Shown: in pieces, positions 51,513 to 60,150 of the stretch | Position numbering within the stretch: position 1 is the first letter of the stretch | Layout of the letters: each line of letters begins with the position of its first letter | Assembly: GCA_947166945.1 (NCBI GenBank) | Contig: CAMVGH010000004.1 | Location: 1 to 64,000 of the forward strand | Length of the DNA stretch: 64,000 nucleotides | DNA from: an uncultured Clostridia bacterium | Lineage (GTDB): Bacteria; Bacillota; Clostridia; Oscillospirales; Ruminococcaceae | Direction of reading: 5' to 3' | Notes under the pieces: model-generated | Told to the model about the DNA's origin: nothing | Seen by the model: only the letters and a program-made list of their open reading frames with translations | The model's database searches: none | Position numbers and translations under genes: made by a program

Positions 51513-53461
51513 TGCCGGCAAGAAGACGCAAACCCGAGGCGGGTCAGGCTATGATGATAAAGCGCGGAGGTCCCGGAGGACCGCGTGCCGTCGGTACCGG
51601 CGCAAAGCTGGATCCCCAGACTCTCAGAAGACTGCTCGGGTACATATTCAAGGATTATAAGGCAAGATTCTTCCTTGTATTCGTCTGCATTATCGTAAAC
51701 GCGCTCGCGGGAGTCGCCGGCTCGATGTTCCTCCAGGAACTGATAGACGATTACATCACGCCGCTTATCGGTACGCCTCAGCCCGACCTTACTCCTCTGA
51801 TCGGTGAGCTTGTGAAAATGGGCTGCATATACGCGGCGGGCATGATCTGCGCGTTCCTACAGCAGCGTATTATGGTCACTATCTCCCAGGGCGTGCAGAA
51901 GTCCATACGCGATGAAATGTTCGCAAAGATGCAGAAACTCCCGATAAGCTACTTCGACCGCAATACCCACGGCGATATAATGAGCCACTATACCAACGAT
52001 ATCGACACTCTCCGTCAGATGCTCTCCCAGAGTATCCCGCAGGCATTCTCGTCGCTTATAACGATAGTCTCGGTATTCATCGCCATGTGTGCGCTTAGTC
52101 TCCCGCTTACAGGATTCGTCATTGTTTCCCTTGTGATAATGATGATGATAACAGGAAAGATAGCTTCCAAAAGCGGCAAATACTTCATTGCGCAGCAGAC
52201 CTCTATCGCGGAAGTCAACGGCTATATCGAGGAAATGATAAACGGACAGAAGGTAGTCAAGGTCTTCAACCATGAACAGCCCTCCAAGGAAGCCTTTGAC
52301 GAGCTGAATGAAGAACTCTACACCAACGCCCGCGAAGCAAACGCGTTCTCGAATATCCTCGGTCCGATAAACAACAACCTCGGACATCTGCAGTACACCC
52401 TCATCGCCGTTCTCGGCGGACTTCTCGCGATAAACGGCGTCGGAGGGCTGAAGATAGGCGGAATCGCTTCGTTCTTACAGCTCTCCCGCAGCTTCACAAT
52501 GCCTATCAACCAGATAGTCCAGCAGTTCAACTTCATAATCATGGCACTTGCCGGAGCAAAGCGCATATTCGCCCTCATCGACGAGCAGCCGGAGACCGAC
52601 GACGGATATGTTACACTGGTCAACGCAAAGTACAATACTAACGGTGAACTCACCGAATGTGAGGAACATACCGGAATGTGGGCGTGGAAACACCCCCACG
52701 GCACCGGCGGCGTGACTTACACTCCCCTGAAGGGTGAGGTCACGATGAATGAGGTGGATTTCGGCTATGTGCCGGATAAGATAGTGCTGCACGATGTTTC
52801 GCTGTATGCGGAGCCGGGGCAGAAGATAGCTTTCGTCGGTTCGACCGGCGCGGGCAAGACAACTATCACCAACCTGATAAACCGTTTCTACGATATAGCG
52901 GACGGCAAGATACGCTACGACGGCATCAATATCAACAAGATAAAGAAGGCCGATCTGCGCCGCTCCCTCGGTATGGTCCTCCAGAGCACCAACCTCTTTA
53001 CCGGCACGGTAAAGGAGAATATCCGCTACGGCAAGCTTGACGCAACGGACGACGAAGTCTATGCCGCGGCGCGTCTCGCAAACGCGGACGACTTTATCCG
53101 CCGTCTCCCGCAGGGATATGACACCATGCTCACCGAGAACGGCGCTCAGCTATCCCAGGGACAGCGTCAGCTCATAGCCATAGCAAGAGCCGCAATAGCC
53201 GATCCTCCCGTAATGATACTCGACGAGGCAACATCGAGCATAGATACCCGTACCGAGGAGATCGTCTCCAAGGGTATGGACGGTCTCATGCAGGGCAGAA
53301 CAGTGTTTGTCATAGCTCACCGCCTGTCAACTGTCCGCAACTCCGACGTAATAATGGTTCTCGAAAAGGGACGCATCATCGAGCGCGGCAATCATGACAA
53401 GCTCATATCCGAGAAGGGCAGATACTATAAGCTCTACACCGGAGCGTTTGAGCTGGATTAA
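51512..53461 (+). CDS. ABC exporter half-transporter, catalytic subunit
   Basis: The 649-residue protein has a Gly/Arg-rich N-terminal extension (about 1-45), six membrane helices and a nucleotide-binding domain with Walker A STGAGKTT, Walker B ILDEATS with the catalytic glutamate and a changed signature LSQGQ. Together with the upstream subunit this gives one canonical and one degenerate ATP site, the TM288/BmrD-type arrangement. An insert of about 40 residues (near 365-405, WAWKHPHGTGG) precedes the nucleotide-binding domain. TAATG links the two genes. Confidence 0.92.
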   Translation: MPARRRKPEAGQAMMIKRGGPGGPRAVGTGAKLDPQTLRRLLGYIFKDYKARFFLVFVCIIVNALAGVAGSMFLQELIDDYITPLIGTPQPDLTPLIGELVKMGCIYAAGMICAFLQQRIMVTISQGVQKSIRDEMFAKMQKLPISYFDRNTHGDIMSHYTNDIDTLRQMLSQSIPQAFSSLITIVSVFIAMCALSLPLTGFVIVSLVIMMMITGKIASKSGKYFIAQQTSIAEVNGYIEEMINGQKVVKVFNHEQPSKEAFDELNEELYTNAREANAFSNILGPINNNLGHLQYTLIAVLGGLLAINGVGGLKIGGIASFLQLSRSFTMPINQIVQQFNFIIMALAGAKRIFALIDEQPETDDGYVTLVNAKYNTNGELTECEEHTGMWAWKHPHGTGGVTYTPLKGEVTMNEVDFGYVPDKIVLHDVSLYAEPGQKIAFVGSTGAGKTTITNLINRFYDIADGKIRYDGININKIKKADLRRSLGMVLQSTNLFTGTVKENIRYGKLDATDDEVYAAARLANADDFIRRLPQGYDTMLTENGAQLSQGQRQLIAIARAAIADPPVMILDEATSSIDTRTEEIVSKGMDGLMQGRTVFVIAHRLSTVRNSDVIMVLEKGRIIERGNHDKLISEKGRYYKLYTGAFELD

Positions 53462-53484
53462 GCGATCGGTCCACAGAAATAAAA

Positions 53485-53524
53485 AAAGCCTGTCGGTTCA
53501 GATCTGAACTGACAGGCTTTTATC
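53485..53524. terminator. Bidirectional terminator between the ABC genes and mscL
   Basis: GCCTGTC...GACAGGC with an inner GTTCAG/CTGAAC stem. TTTTATC follows on the plus strand and a longer T run on the minus strand. Confidence 0.9.
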
Positions 53525-53539
53525 ATGCAATGTACAGGA

Positions 53540-54025
53540 TCACTTCTTGTTCTGTTCCTTGAGAAGGTCTCTGATCTCGGTGAGCAGAAGTTCTTCCTTG
53601 GAAGGCTCCGGCTCGGGAGCGGGTTCTGCCGCAGCCTCTTCCTCTTCCTTCTTCTTGCCGATGGACATGAGCTTGTTGATGCCCTTCATAAGCAGGAATA
53701 TGATGAGAGCCATGATAAGGAAGTTGATGACTGTGGTGATGAAGTTGCCGTAGTTGAGCGACAGTGCAGCTGCCTGCTCCGCGTCAAGCCCCTCATAGTT
53801 CACCCACGGGAGCTTTATCATTCCCGCGATCTCCGCGCCGCCTATCGAAGCGATAAGAGGATTGATGAAATCACCGGTCAGCGCTGTAACGATACCGGAG
53901 AACGCTCCGCCTATCAGAACGCCGACCGCCATATCCATTACGTTGCCCTTGAGCGCGAACTCCTTGAATTCCTTCATGAAGCCCTTTCCTTTTTCTGCTG
54001 CTGCTTTTGCCTTATTGTCTGCCAT
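53540..54025 (-). CDS. mscL: Large-conductance mechanosensitive channel
   Basis: The 161-residue protein has the MscL N-terminal helix and first membrane segment (MKEFKEFALKGNVMDMAVGVLIGGAFSGIVTAL), FINPLI, a periplasmic loop, a second membrane segment (VINFLIMALIIFLLMKGINKL) and a cytoplasmic Glu/Ala/Pro-rich linker with a final helix (LLTEIRDLLKEQ). It opens under membrane tension during osmotic downshock. It is slightly longer than usual because of the N-terminal charged extension and the linker. Confidence 0.96.
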   Translation of the reverse strand: MADNKAKAAAEKGKGFMKEFKEFALKGNVMDMAVGVLIGGAFSGIVTALTGDFINPLIASIGGAEIAGMIKLPWVNYEGLDAEQAAALSLNYGNFITTVINFLIMALIIFLLMKGINKLMSIGKKKEEEEAAAEPAPEPEPSKEELLLTEIRDLLKEQNKK

Positions 54026-54085
54026 TTTTTATAAAGTCCTTTCATTTAAAAATTTATGTCATTACCCTGCCGGGTATGATGTACA

Positions 54086-55378
54086 TTAATCTGTTACACC
54101 GAAGCACAGTATTCCGAAATATGTATCTTCCTGTCCTTCTTTCATCTTCACCTCGACGGTATGAGTGCCAGCGGTATCGAACCGTGTGATGAACTTCGGA
54201 ACGGGATTGCTCCAACCCTCGTTTGAATATGAGGGTACCTCCGCAGCAAGTTCACCGTCCACAAATACTTCAGCCGTGCCGAATTTCTTATTGTCATTGC
54301 AGTGGAACACCAGGAACAGGCTCTCAAACGTCATCTCAAAGGATATGCCCTCGTTGTCTCCGCCCTTGCGGTACCAGCCGTTGGGGAAGGTGCCGAGTAT
54401 CTCCTTTTCACTGTACTCGCCGACAGATACGGGAGTGAGCGTCTTGCTGTCGAGCAGGTGCATATTCGTGTATGCCGGAGCATAGAGCGGTTCTACGGCA
54501 TTTATATCGGTGACGGCGGGAGCGTTTCCGTCTCCAAAGACCGTGCCGTCCTCCACACATTCATAGAAATACTCTATCATCTCCGCGACAAGCTTTGCGC
54601 CCTCCGGATTGGGGTGAGCGCCGTCGTTTGAGTAGTCCGCCCAGCTCATAAGCCCCTCATCTATGGCGTATGTAAGCCCGTCATTCAGGCTTATCATCGG
54701 GAGCCCGTAATGTTCGCCGACAGCGCTCTGCTGTGCCTGACAGGAATATCCCGTATCTGTGCGCATGAACAGAAGCGCCACGGCAGGTTCGGTATCCAGC
54801 GCGAGGAAACGGCGCACAAGGCTTTCGTATGAGTCCTTGCACAGCTTGTCCGTCCCGTCATTGACCGCAAATTCGACAAATATGATATCCGGATCTCCGT
54901 ACGGAGCGAGCACATCACGTTCCGCGCGAACAACGCCGAGACTCGACGGAGTCCCGCTCATTCCCGCATTGACGTAGTTTATCTTCGTATCCGGGTATTT
55001 TTCGCAGAGCCAGTCATAAGTGAGCTTTGCCCAGCATTCCTCCGGCTTTATGGTATAGCCCTCGGTTATGGAACCGCCTATATATGCGACCGTGATCTCC
55101 TCACCAGCCGCCGCTTTTGCGAACACTTTTCTGAAGCGTTCGGTATTGCCCGTATCGAGAATGGCTTTGCGTATGATCTTCTCACGGTCGGAGAGTTCTT
55201 TTTCCGGAGCATCGGTCACTGTCACGGCACCGGTTTCCGATACCGCATCACTTTTCTGAACGGCGGGAGACGAAACATCTGCGGGAGCAGACGTGCTGAC
55301 TGCCGGGGAACCGCCGCAGGAACCGAGCATTGTTGTTATTATTATGCCTGCTGCAATGCAGGCGGGTATTTTTTTCAT
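54086..55378 (-). CDS. SGNH/GDSL hydrolase lipoprotein
   Basis: The 430-residue protein has a lipoprotein signal (LGSC at 18-21) and a linker rich in Ser, Ala and Val. The SGNH domain carries the serine in YIGGSITEGYT (about residue 102), asparagine in VEFAVNDG and the Asp-His pair in NDGAHPNPEG. A C-terminal beta-rich domain of about 140 residues (GWYRKGGDNEGISFEMTFE) probably binds carbohydrate. Domain order recalls acetylxylan-type esterases, so it may deacetylate plant or surface glycans. A vegetative promoter (55420-55448) precedes it. Confidence 0.85.
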   Translation of the reverse strand: MKKIPACIAAGIIITTMLGSCGGSPAVSTSAPADVSSPAVQKSDAVSETGAVTVTDAPEKELSDREKIIRKAILDTGNTERFRKVFAKAAAGEEITVAYIGGSITEGYTIKPEECWAKLTYDWLCEKYPDTKINYVNAGMSGTPSSLGVVRAERDVLAPYGDPDIIFVEFAVNDGTDKLCKDSYESLVRRFLALDTEPAVALLFMRTDTGYSCQAQQSAVGEHYGLPMISLNDGLTYAIDEGLMSWADYSNDGAHPNPEGAKLVAEMIEYFYECVEDGTVFGDGNAPAVTDINAVEPLYAPAYTNMHLLDSKTLTPVSVGEYSEKEILGTFPNGWYRKGGDNEGISFEMTFESLFLVFHCNDNKKFGTAEVFVDGELAAEVPSYSNEGWSNPVPKFITRFDTAGTHTVEVKMKEGQEDTYFGILCFGVTD

Positions 55379-55419
55379 TCAGTCACCATTAAAAAGGGGG
55401 GCGAAAAGCTTACACATCA

Positions 55420-55448
55420 ATTATACATAAAATGTCCCGAAAAGTCAA
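55420..55448 (-). promoter_or_regulatory. Promoter of the SGNH lipoprotein gene
   Basis: On the minus strand TTGACT (55443-55448), 17 bp and TATAAT (55420-55425). The -35 box overlaps the stop codon of the upstream gene. Confidence 0.75.
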
Positions 55449-55879
55449 GCATTATTGATGCCGTCTATCCTTATATCCGCCTCAAAAACAAACGGTTCAC
55501 CGTTTCCGGCACGGGAGAAGGTGAAGTATATTTCAACCCTGTGATCGTCATATTCGTATTCCTCGGAGTGACAGGCGCTTCTGCCGCCCTCATAATCCGC
55601 CAGATATCCTATCTCCTCGCGCATGGATTCCAAAGCCCGTGAAAATGCCCGACGGGTGTCGTAATACATACGGAACTCGTAGGGAAGCTGTCCGAGCCTT
55701 TCCAGAAAATCATCGGTATCGACTCCCTCCGGGCTGCGCAGACGGACGGACACTGCTGTGCTGTCGAGCGGTACATCGTCCACATAAAGCTCGTCATCGC
55801 TGAGCTGTTCGAGAAATTCTTCCTCATCAAGCACTTCCGGCTCGTCATCATTTCCGAACAGGCGGCTGAACAATCCCAT
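55445..55879 (-). CDS. Acidic protein of unknown function
   Basis: The 144-residue protein has no signal peptide. The first third is very acidic (DDEPEVLDEEEFLEQLSDDE); the rest alternates helices and strands (PYEFRMYYDTRRAFSRALESM, then VEIYFTFSRAGNGEPFVFE). No family is recognised. AAAAGGGGGTGCGGCC precedes the ATG. It is divergent from cimA, whose promoter lies in the 70-bp gap. Confidence 0.6.
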   Translation of the reverse strand: MGLFSRLFGNDDEPEVLDEEEFLEQLSDDELYVDDVPLDSTAVSVRLRSPEGVDTDDFLERLGQLPYEFRMYYDTRRAFSRALESMREEIGYLADYEGGRSACHSEEYEYDDHRVEIYFTFSRAGNGEPFVFEADIRIDGINNA

Positions 55880-55949
55880 GGCCGCACCCCCTTTTCCTTA
55901 ATTATTATAGATTATAGCACAACCAAGCCGTTTTGTAAATGTGAAAGTT

Positions 55950-55978
55950 GACAAATTCCCGTATTTATGGTATTATTG
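55950..55978 (+). promoter_or_regulatory. Promoter of cimA
   Basis: TTGACA (55950-55955), 17 bp and TATTAT (55973-55978). The start codon at 55995 leaves a leader of only about 10 nt. Confidence 0.75.
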
Positions 55979-55994
55979 CTATCGGGTGATAGCT

Positions 55995-57566
55995 ATGAAG
56001 AAAATTGAAATATACGATTCCACTCTCCGTGACGGTGCGCAAGGCGAGGGCGTGAGCTTTTCGGTCTCCGACAAGATAAAGATCGCGGAATGTCTTGACA
56101 GGTTCGGAGTGACATATATTGAAGCCGGCAACCCCTATTCCAACCCGAAGGACGCGAAATTCTTCGAGAAAGCACAGTCACTCCACCTCGCGAACGCGAA
56201 ACTTGTGGCTTTCGGCTCGACTGTGCGCAAGGACACCGCTCCCGAAGACGATGAGAGCATACGGGCATTGCTTGACGCGGGCACGAAATATGTGACAGTA
56301 TTCGGCAAAGCATGGAAACTCCATGTTGACTGCATTCTCGGCACAACTCCCGGAGAAAACCTCACCATGATAAGCAGTACCATAAAGTACCTCCGCTCAA
56401 AGGGCAGAACAGTATTCTTTGACGCGGAACATTTCTTTGACGGTTACAAGGACGACCCCGGATACGCAGTCGAGGTGCTGAAAACCGCGGAAAAAGCAGG
56501 AGCTTCGGCACTGGTGCTGTGTGATACGAACGGCGGATGCTTTCCGGACGAGGTATCGAAAATAGTTCGCGCGTCCTGCAAAGCGGTTACCACACCTGTG
56601 GGAATACACTGCCACAACGATACCGGCTGCGCGGCGGCAAATACCGTCGCGGGTGTAAAAGCGGGCGCGGTACAGATACAGGGGACTTTCACCGGTATAG
56701 GAGAACGCTGCGGGAATGCGGCGCTCACCACCGTGATACCGGACCTTCAGCTGAAACTGGGATATAATGCTGTAAATCCGAAACAGCTTGAAAATCTCAC
56801 CAAACTGGCAAGGTATATAAGCGAGATCGCCAATATGCGGCTGCCCTCGGCTTCACCCTATGTGGGGCGTTCTGCATTCGCGCACAAGGGCGGTATGCAC
56901 GCGGACGGAGTTGCAAAAAATCCGCGGACTTTCGAGCATACCGATCCTTCAATGGTCGGCAACAAACGGAGATTCCCGCTGAGCGAGGTCTCAGGGCGCT
57001 CGGCTGTTCTCCCGCAGCTTCAGGCGGTAGAGGGTTCTCTCACAAAATCCAGCTCCGAGACAAAGATAATAATAGACAAAATGAAGTCTCTCGAGGAAGA
57101 GGGATTCCAGTTTGAAGCGGCAACGGCAAGCTTTGAGCTTCTTGTCCGCAAGCAGCTCGGAAAGTTCACCCCACACTTTGAGATCGACCACTACCGCATA
57201 ATCTCGTCCATGGACAGCCTTGACGGAAATACCTACATCGAAAAGGCAAACGCCATAGTCAAGGTGCGTGTCGGAGACAAGTCGGAAATCACCGCCGACG
57301 AGGGCGAAGGTCCTGTAAACGCATTGGATAAGGCTCTCCGCAAGGCTCTTGAGGTGTTCTATCCCGAACTTCGCAGAATGTACCTCGTGGATTTCAAGGT
57401 GCGCGTCGTTTCCTCAAATGACAGTACCGCCGCCACTACCCGTGTCCTCATCGAAAGCACAGACGGCGAGAATACATGGACTACCGTCGGGGCAAGCAAG
57501 GATATCATCAACGCGTCCGTCATTGCCCTCAATGACTCCATAGAATATATGCTCAAAGACAGATAG
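55995..57566 (+). CDS. cimA: Citramalate synthase
   Basis: The 523-residue enzyme condenses pyruvate with acetyl-CoA, the first step of threonine-independent isoleucine synthesis. The catalytic TIM barrel begins IEIYDSTLRDGAQGEGVSFS and contains the metal/histidine motif VGIHCHNDTGCAAAN. A LeuA-type allosteric domain lies at the C-terminus (YRIISSMDSLDGN...). Gln in DGAQGEG and overall fit favour CimA over 2-isopropylmalate synthase or homocitrate synthase. ATG 55995 (GGGTGAT upstream) gives the conserved N-terminus; the upstream frame would overlap the promoter. Confidence 0.93.
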   Translation: MKKIEIYDSTLRDGAQGEGVSFSVSDKIKIAECLDRFGVTYIEAGNPYSNPKDAKFFEKAQSLHLANAKLVAFGSTVRKDTAPEDDESIRALLDAGTKYVTVFGKAWKLHVDCILGTTPGENLTMISSTIKYLRSKGRTVFFDAEHFFDGYKDDPGYAVEVLKTAEKAGASALVLCDTNGGCFPDEVSKIVRASCKAVTTPVGIHCHNDTGCAAANTVAGVKAGAVQIQGTFTGIGERCGNAALTTVIPDLQLKLGYNAVNPKQLENLTKLARYISEIANMRLPSASPYVGRSAFAHKGGMHADGVAKNPRTFEHTDPSMVGNKRRFPLSEVSGRSAVLPQLQAVEGSLTKSSSETKIIIDKMKSLEEEGFQFEAATASFELLVRKQLGKFTPHFEIDHYRIISSMDSLDGNTYIEKANAIVKVRVGDKSEITADEGEGPVNALDKALRKALEVFYPELRRMYLVDFKVRVVSSNDSTAATTRVLIESTDGENTWTTVGASKDIINASVIALNDSIEYMLKDR

Positions 57567-57586
57567 TACCCGCTGATAATTGCGGA

Positions 57587-57622
57587 CGAAGCCGCCCGAT
57601 GCTTTCGCGTCGGGCGGCTTCG
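57587..57622 (+). terminator. Strong hairpin after cimA
   Basis: CGAAGCCGCCCGA (57587-57599) pairs with TCGGGCGGCTTCG (57610-57622). The T tract is poor (CCGTTTG). Confidence 0.6.
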
Positions 57623-57676
57623 CCGTTTGAGATAGAGATATTTTACTTTGAGGTGTGTCGTGTTATATTCTGCCGC

Positions 57677-59881
57677 TTACGCGTTTGCGAGGTAGTTATA
57701 TACCATTACAAGCGCTTCGCCGCGTGTGAATGCAGCCTTGGGGCTGAACTTGTCTCCCGTGCCGGTGATCCAGCCGGAGGCGTCCGCAAGTGCCACATAT
57801 CCGAGGTAGATGCTCTTGGAAGAAACATCGGTATACTTTGCCCGGAATGCGGAAGTAAGTTCGGCTACCTTCTTGCCGTATGTCGCAGTTACCGCGAGGA
57901 CTGCCGCGTTCTGGCGGTTGAGCCTTGTATCTGCCTTGAATGCTGTGGAGTTCAGATCAAGATAGCCCATTCCTGTGTTACTCATGAGGTTCACAAGATC
58001 GCCTGCTGTTATTGCTTCGCTCTCGTTGAGTTTTCCGTCGGGATCCATAAGTGTTACGCCGTACTTTGCGAGCTTTTCGGCATACTTTCTGTACTTGCTG
58101 TTTTCGATATCGGTGTAGCCGCCGTTTTCGGTGCTGACGATCTCGGAGCCGTCGGAGCCGCATACCTTGCCGGTAAGAGCGTCAACATACATACTATTCT
58201 TTGCCGCATATACAAGAGCGGAAACTACCTTCTTGTCCTCTGTGCGGTATGCGAGACGGTATCTCAGACCGAGTTCCGCAGCGTCCTTGAAGAATACCTT
58301 GTATGCTTCGTCGGCGCTGATCTTGTCTGCGGGATCGGGATATTCAACATCAGCGTAGTAGGTCTTGCTGAATCTTGTTACATAGCCGGAGCCTGAAACG
58401 CTGAGTGAATAGGATTCGTTCGCGCACTTGATGCCGTATTCCTCACGGTTCGCTTTGTAGGATACGGAAGACGTTAGCGGCTTTCCTATGCCCTCGCCTG
58501 TTTCGGGATCATACTTGGTATAGTAGGTGCTGCGGTTCGTTTCTTCCATTGTCCCGAATTTCCCGTATGTATCACCGAGCAAAGTCTTTGCGGCTTTATC
58601 TGCTGTTTCCTTCGCCGCCTTGTCGGAGATATCCTTGCGGTTGTCACTGAGGTAGCAGTAATATGAGAGAAGTTCACCTGTCTCGGCATTGATGCGGAAA
58701 TTACCGGATACCACCTTTTCATCGTAATCGTAATAACCTTCCTCAAGCGGGAGTACGGGCTTTTCGGAACCGTCCGACAGGTCGATGAAATCTTTTGCCT
58801 TTGCAGTGTAGTTGACGTTTCTTACATAATAGCCGCCTCTCTCATCGTAGCTGCAGTTCTCCCAGCTGACCTCACTCGATGCGGGAACAAACAGGAAATC
58901 ATATTTCGAGAGAGCCTTGACAGCCGCCTGCGCGCTTATCAGCTTGCTCTCGTCCTCAAGCTTCTTTATTTCCGCATCGGAGAATGTGACCGCCTTGCTG
59001 GCGCCCGAAGCCATTGCGGGAGCTTCCATATCAGCGGCATCGTCCATAGCCATTTCTTCCGTCATATCGGCTTCCCCGTTATCATAGGAATCATAATCCT
59101 CGAATGTAGAAAGCTCACCGGTGAAGGCATTTATCTGTCCGTTCGAGGACTGGGTATAGAGCAGGTGGGGGGTAAATTCCTTCTTCTCCCAGTCATAGGA
59201 TAATGTGTAATTCAGTTCACTGCCGAAGAGGGACTTATAGGCTTTTTCCGCTTCGCTTTCGCTTATAGCCTTGGTCGCTTTGGTGAAGGACGCGCTGTTT
59301 GTCCAGTTGTAGTAATAGCCCATGAGGTCGCCGGTATCTTTATTGACAGTCACGGAACCTGTCTGACCGGACACGGGGATACCGTTCACTTCACGGTGGA
59401 AGGATACATAAACATAGTCACCGTAGAGATTGAGGGAAAGCGAATCCTTATCTATCACGGTGCTGCCGATGACGGTGGGGTTGATCTCACTGATGTACTT
59501 CTCAGCTTTTGCGAGTATCTGCTTTTCGGTCAGCTTTGCGAAAGAGGTCTTCCAGCCGTCGGTATCATAACGGTTGATGCTGACATTCTTTATTACGCTG
59601 CCGGTGATCTCGACACGGATATTTGTTATATCGTCCTGTTTCAGCTCACTGTAATCGGTGTCGTCGGGAAGTCTCCATGTGAAGACATAACGCTTGCCGT
59701 TATTCTCGCTGCGTGTGGAGTAATCGAACTCCGAGCACTGTTCGGGGACATCTATTCTCTGCTTTACATAAGTAAGCTCCTTCTTCATTGCAGCGTCCTC
59801 CTCCGCGAATGCGGTGATGCTCATTGCGGGTACAGCCAGTGCAGCCGCGAGCAATGCTGCCGATGCTCTTTTAAATCTCAT
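57677..59881 (-). CDS. SLH-domain protein with YcdB/YcdC-like repeats
   Basis: The 734-residue exported protein starts MRFKRASAALLAAALAVPAM after CGGAGGAATT, with signal cleavage near AFAEED. Two YcdB/YcdC-type domains (PepSY-like; segments ISESEAEKAYKSLFG and TGDLMGYYYNW, repeated later as ISADEAYKVFF) fill about 60-560. SLH-type repeats fill the C-terminal 160 residues (GYLDLNSTAFKADTRLNRQNA and ASGWITGTGDKFSPKAAFTR). It would bind secondary wall polymer. An acidic Met/Ala-rich linker (EEMAMDDAADMEAPAMA) separates the domains. The promoter shares an unusual motif with the vWA gene. Confidence 0.82.
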   Translation of the reverse strand: MRFKRASAALLAAALAVPAMSITAFAEEDAAMKKELTYVKQRIDVPEQCSEFDYSTRSENNGKRYVFTWRLPDDTDYSELKQDDITNIRVEITGSVIKNVSINRYDTDGWKTSFAKLTEKQILAKAEKYISEINPTVIGSTVIDKDSLSLNLYGDYVYVSFHREVNGIPVSGQTGSVTVNKDTGDLMGYYYNWTNSASFTKATKAISESEAEKAYKSLFGSELNYTLSYDWEKKEFTPHLLYTQSSNGQINAFTGELSTFEDYDSYDNGEADMTEEMAMDDAADMEAPAMASGASKAVTFSDAEIKKLEDESKLISAQAAVKALSKYDFLFVPASSEVSWENCSYDERGGYYVRNVNYTAKAKDFIDLSDGSEKPVLPLEEGYYDYDEKVVSGNFRINAETGELLSYYCYLSDNRKDISDKAAKETADKAAKTLLGDTYGKFGTMEETNRSTYYTKYDPETGEGIGKPLTSSVSYKANREEYGIKCANESYSLSVSGSGYVTRFSKTYYADVEYPDPADKISADEAYKVFFKDAAELGLRYRLAYRTEDKKVVSALVYAAKNSMYVDALTGKVCGSDGSEIVSTENGGYTDIENSKYRKYAEKLAKYGVTLMDPDGKLNESEAITAGDLVNLMSNTGMGYLDLNSTAFKADTRLNRQNAAVLAVTATYGKKVAELTSAFRAKYTDVSSKSIYLGYVALADASGWITGTGDKFSPKAAFTRGEALVMVYNYLANA

Positions 59882-59969
59882 TTTGAATTCCTCCGTTTCC
59901 TTTTCCGCAGAAATGTTGTTTGTTCTTATACGTAATGACTTTTTGTAGGGGGTCATTTTTACGCTTCTA

Positions 59970-60005
59970 TTATATAAAACGCGATACATGGATAAAAGGT
60001 GACAC
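59970..60005 (-). promoter_or_regulatory. Atypical promoter of the SLH/YcdB gene
   Basis: On the minus strand GTGTCAC (59999-60005), 18 bp and GTTTTATATAA (59970-59980), matching the vWA gene promoter in both boxes and spacing. Confidence 0.55.
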
Positions 60006-60083
60006 TATTTTTTATAAATTTTTTAAAAAATCCGAAATTTATATATTATGCACAAATTACCGCTTGATATTTGTTATTATTGA

Positions 60084-60116
60084 ACAAAACCGGCTTGTGA
60101 TTTACCAAGCCGGCTT
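60084..60116 (-). terminator. Terminator of the 1274-residue protein gene
   Basis: CCGGCTTG (60090-60097) pairs with CAAGCCGG (60106-60113). The minus strand continues TTTTGTTC. Confidence 0.85.
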
Positions 60117-60150
60117 TATTATTTATATAGTTGTATCATACCGCGCTGTC

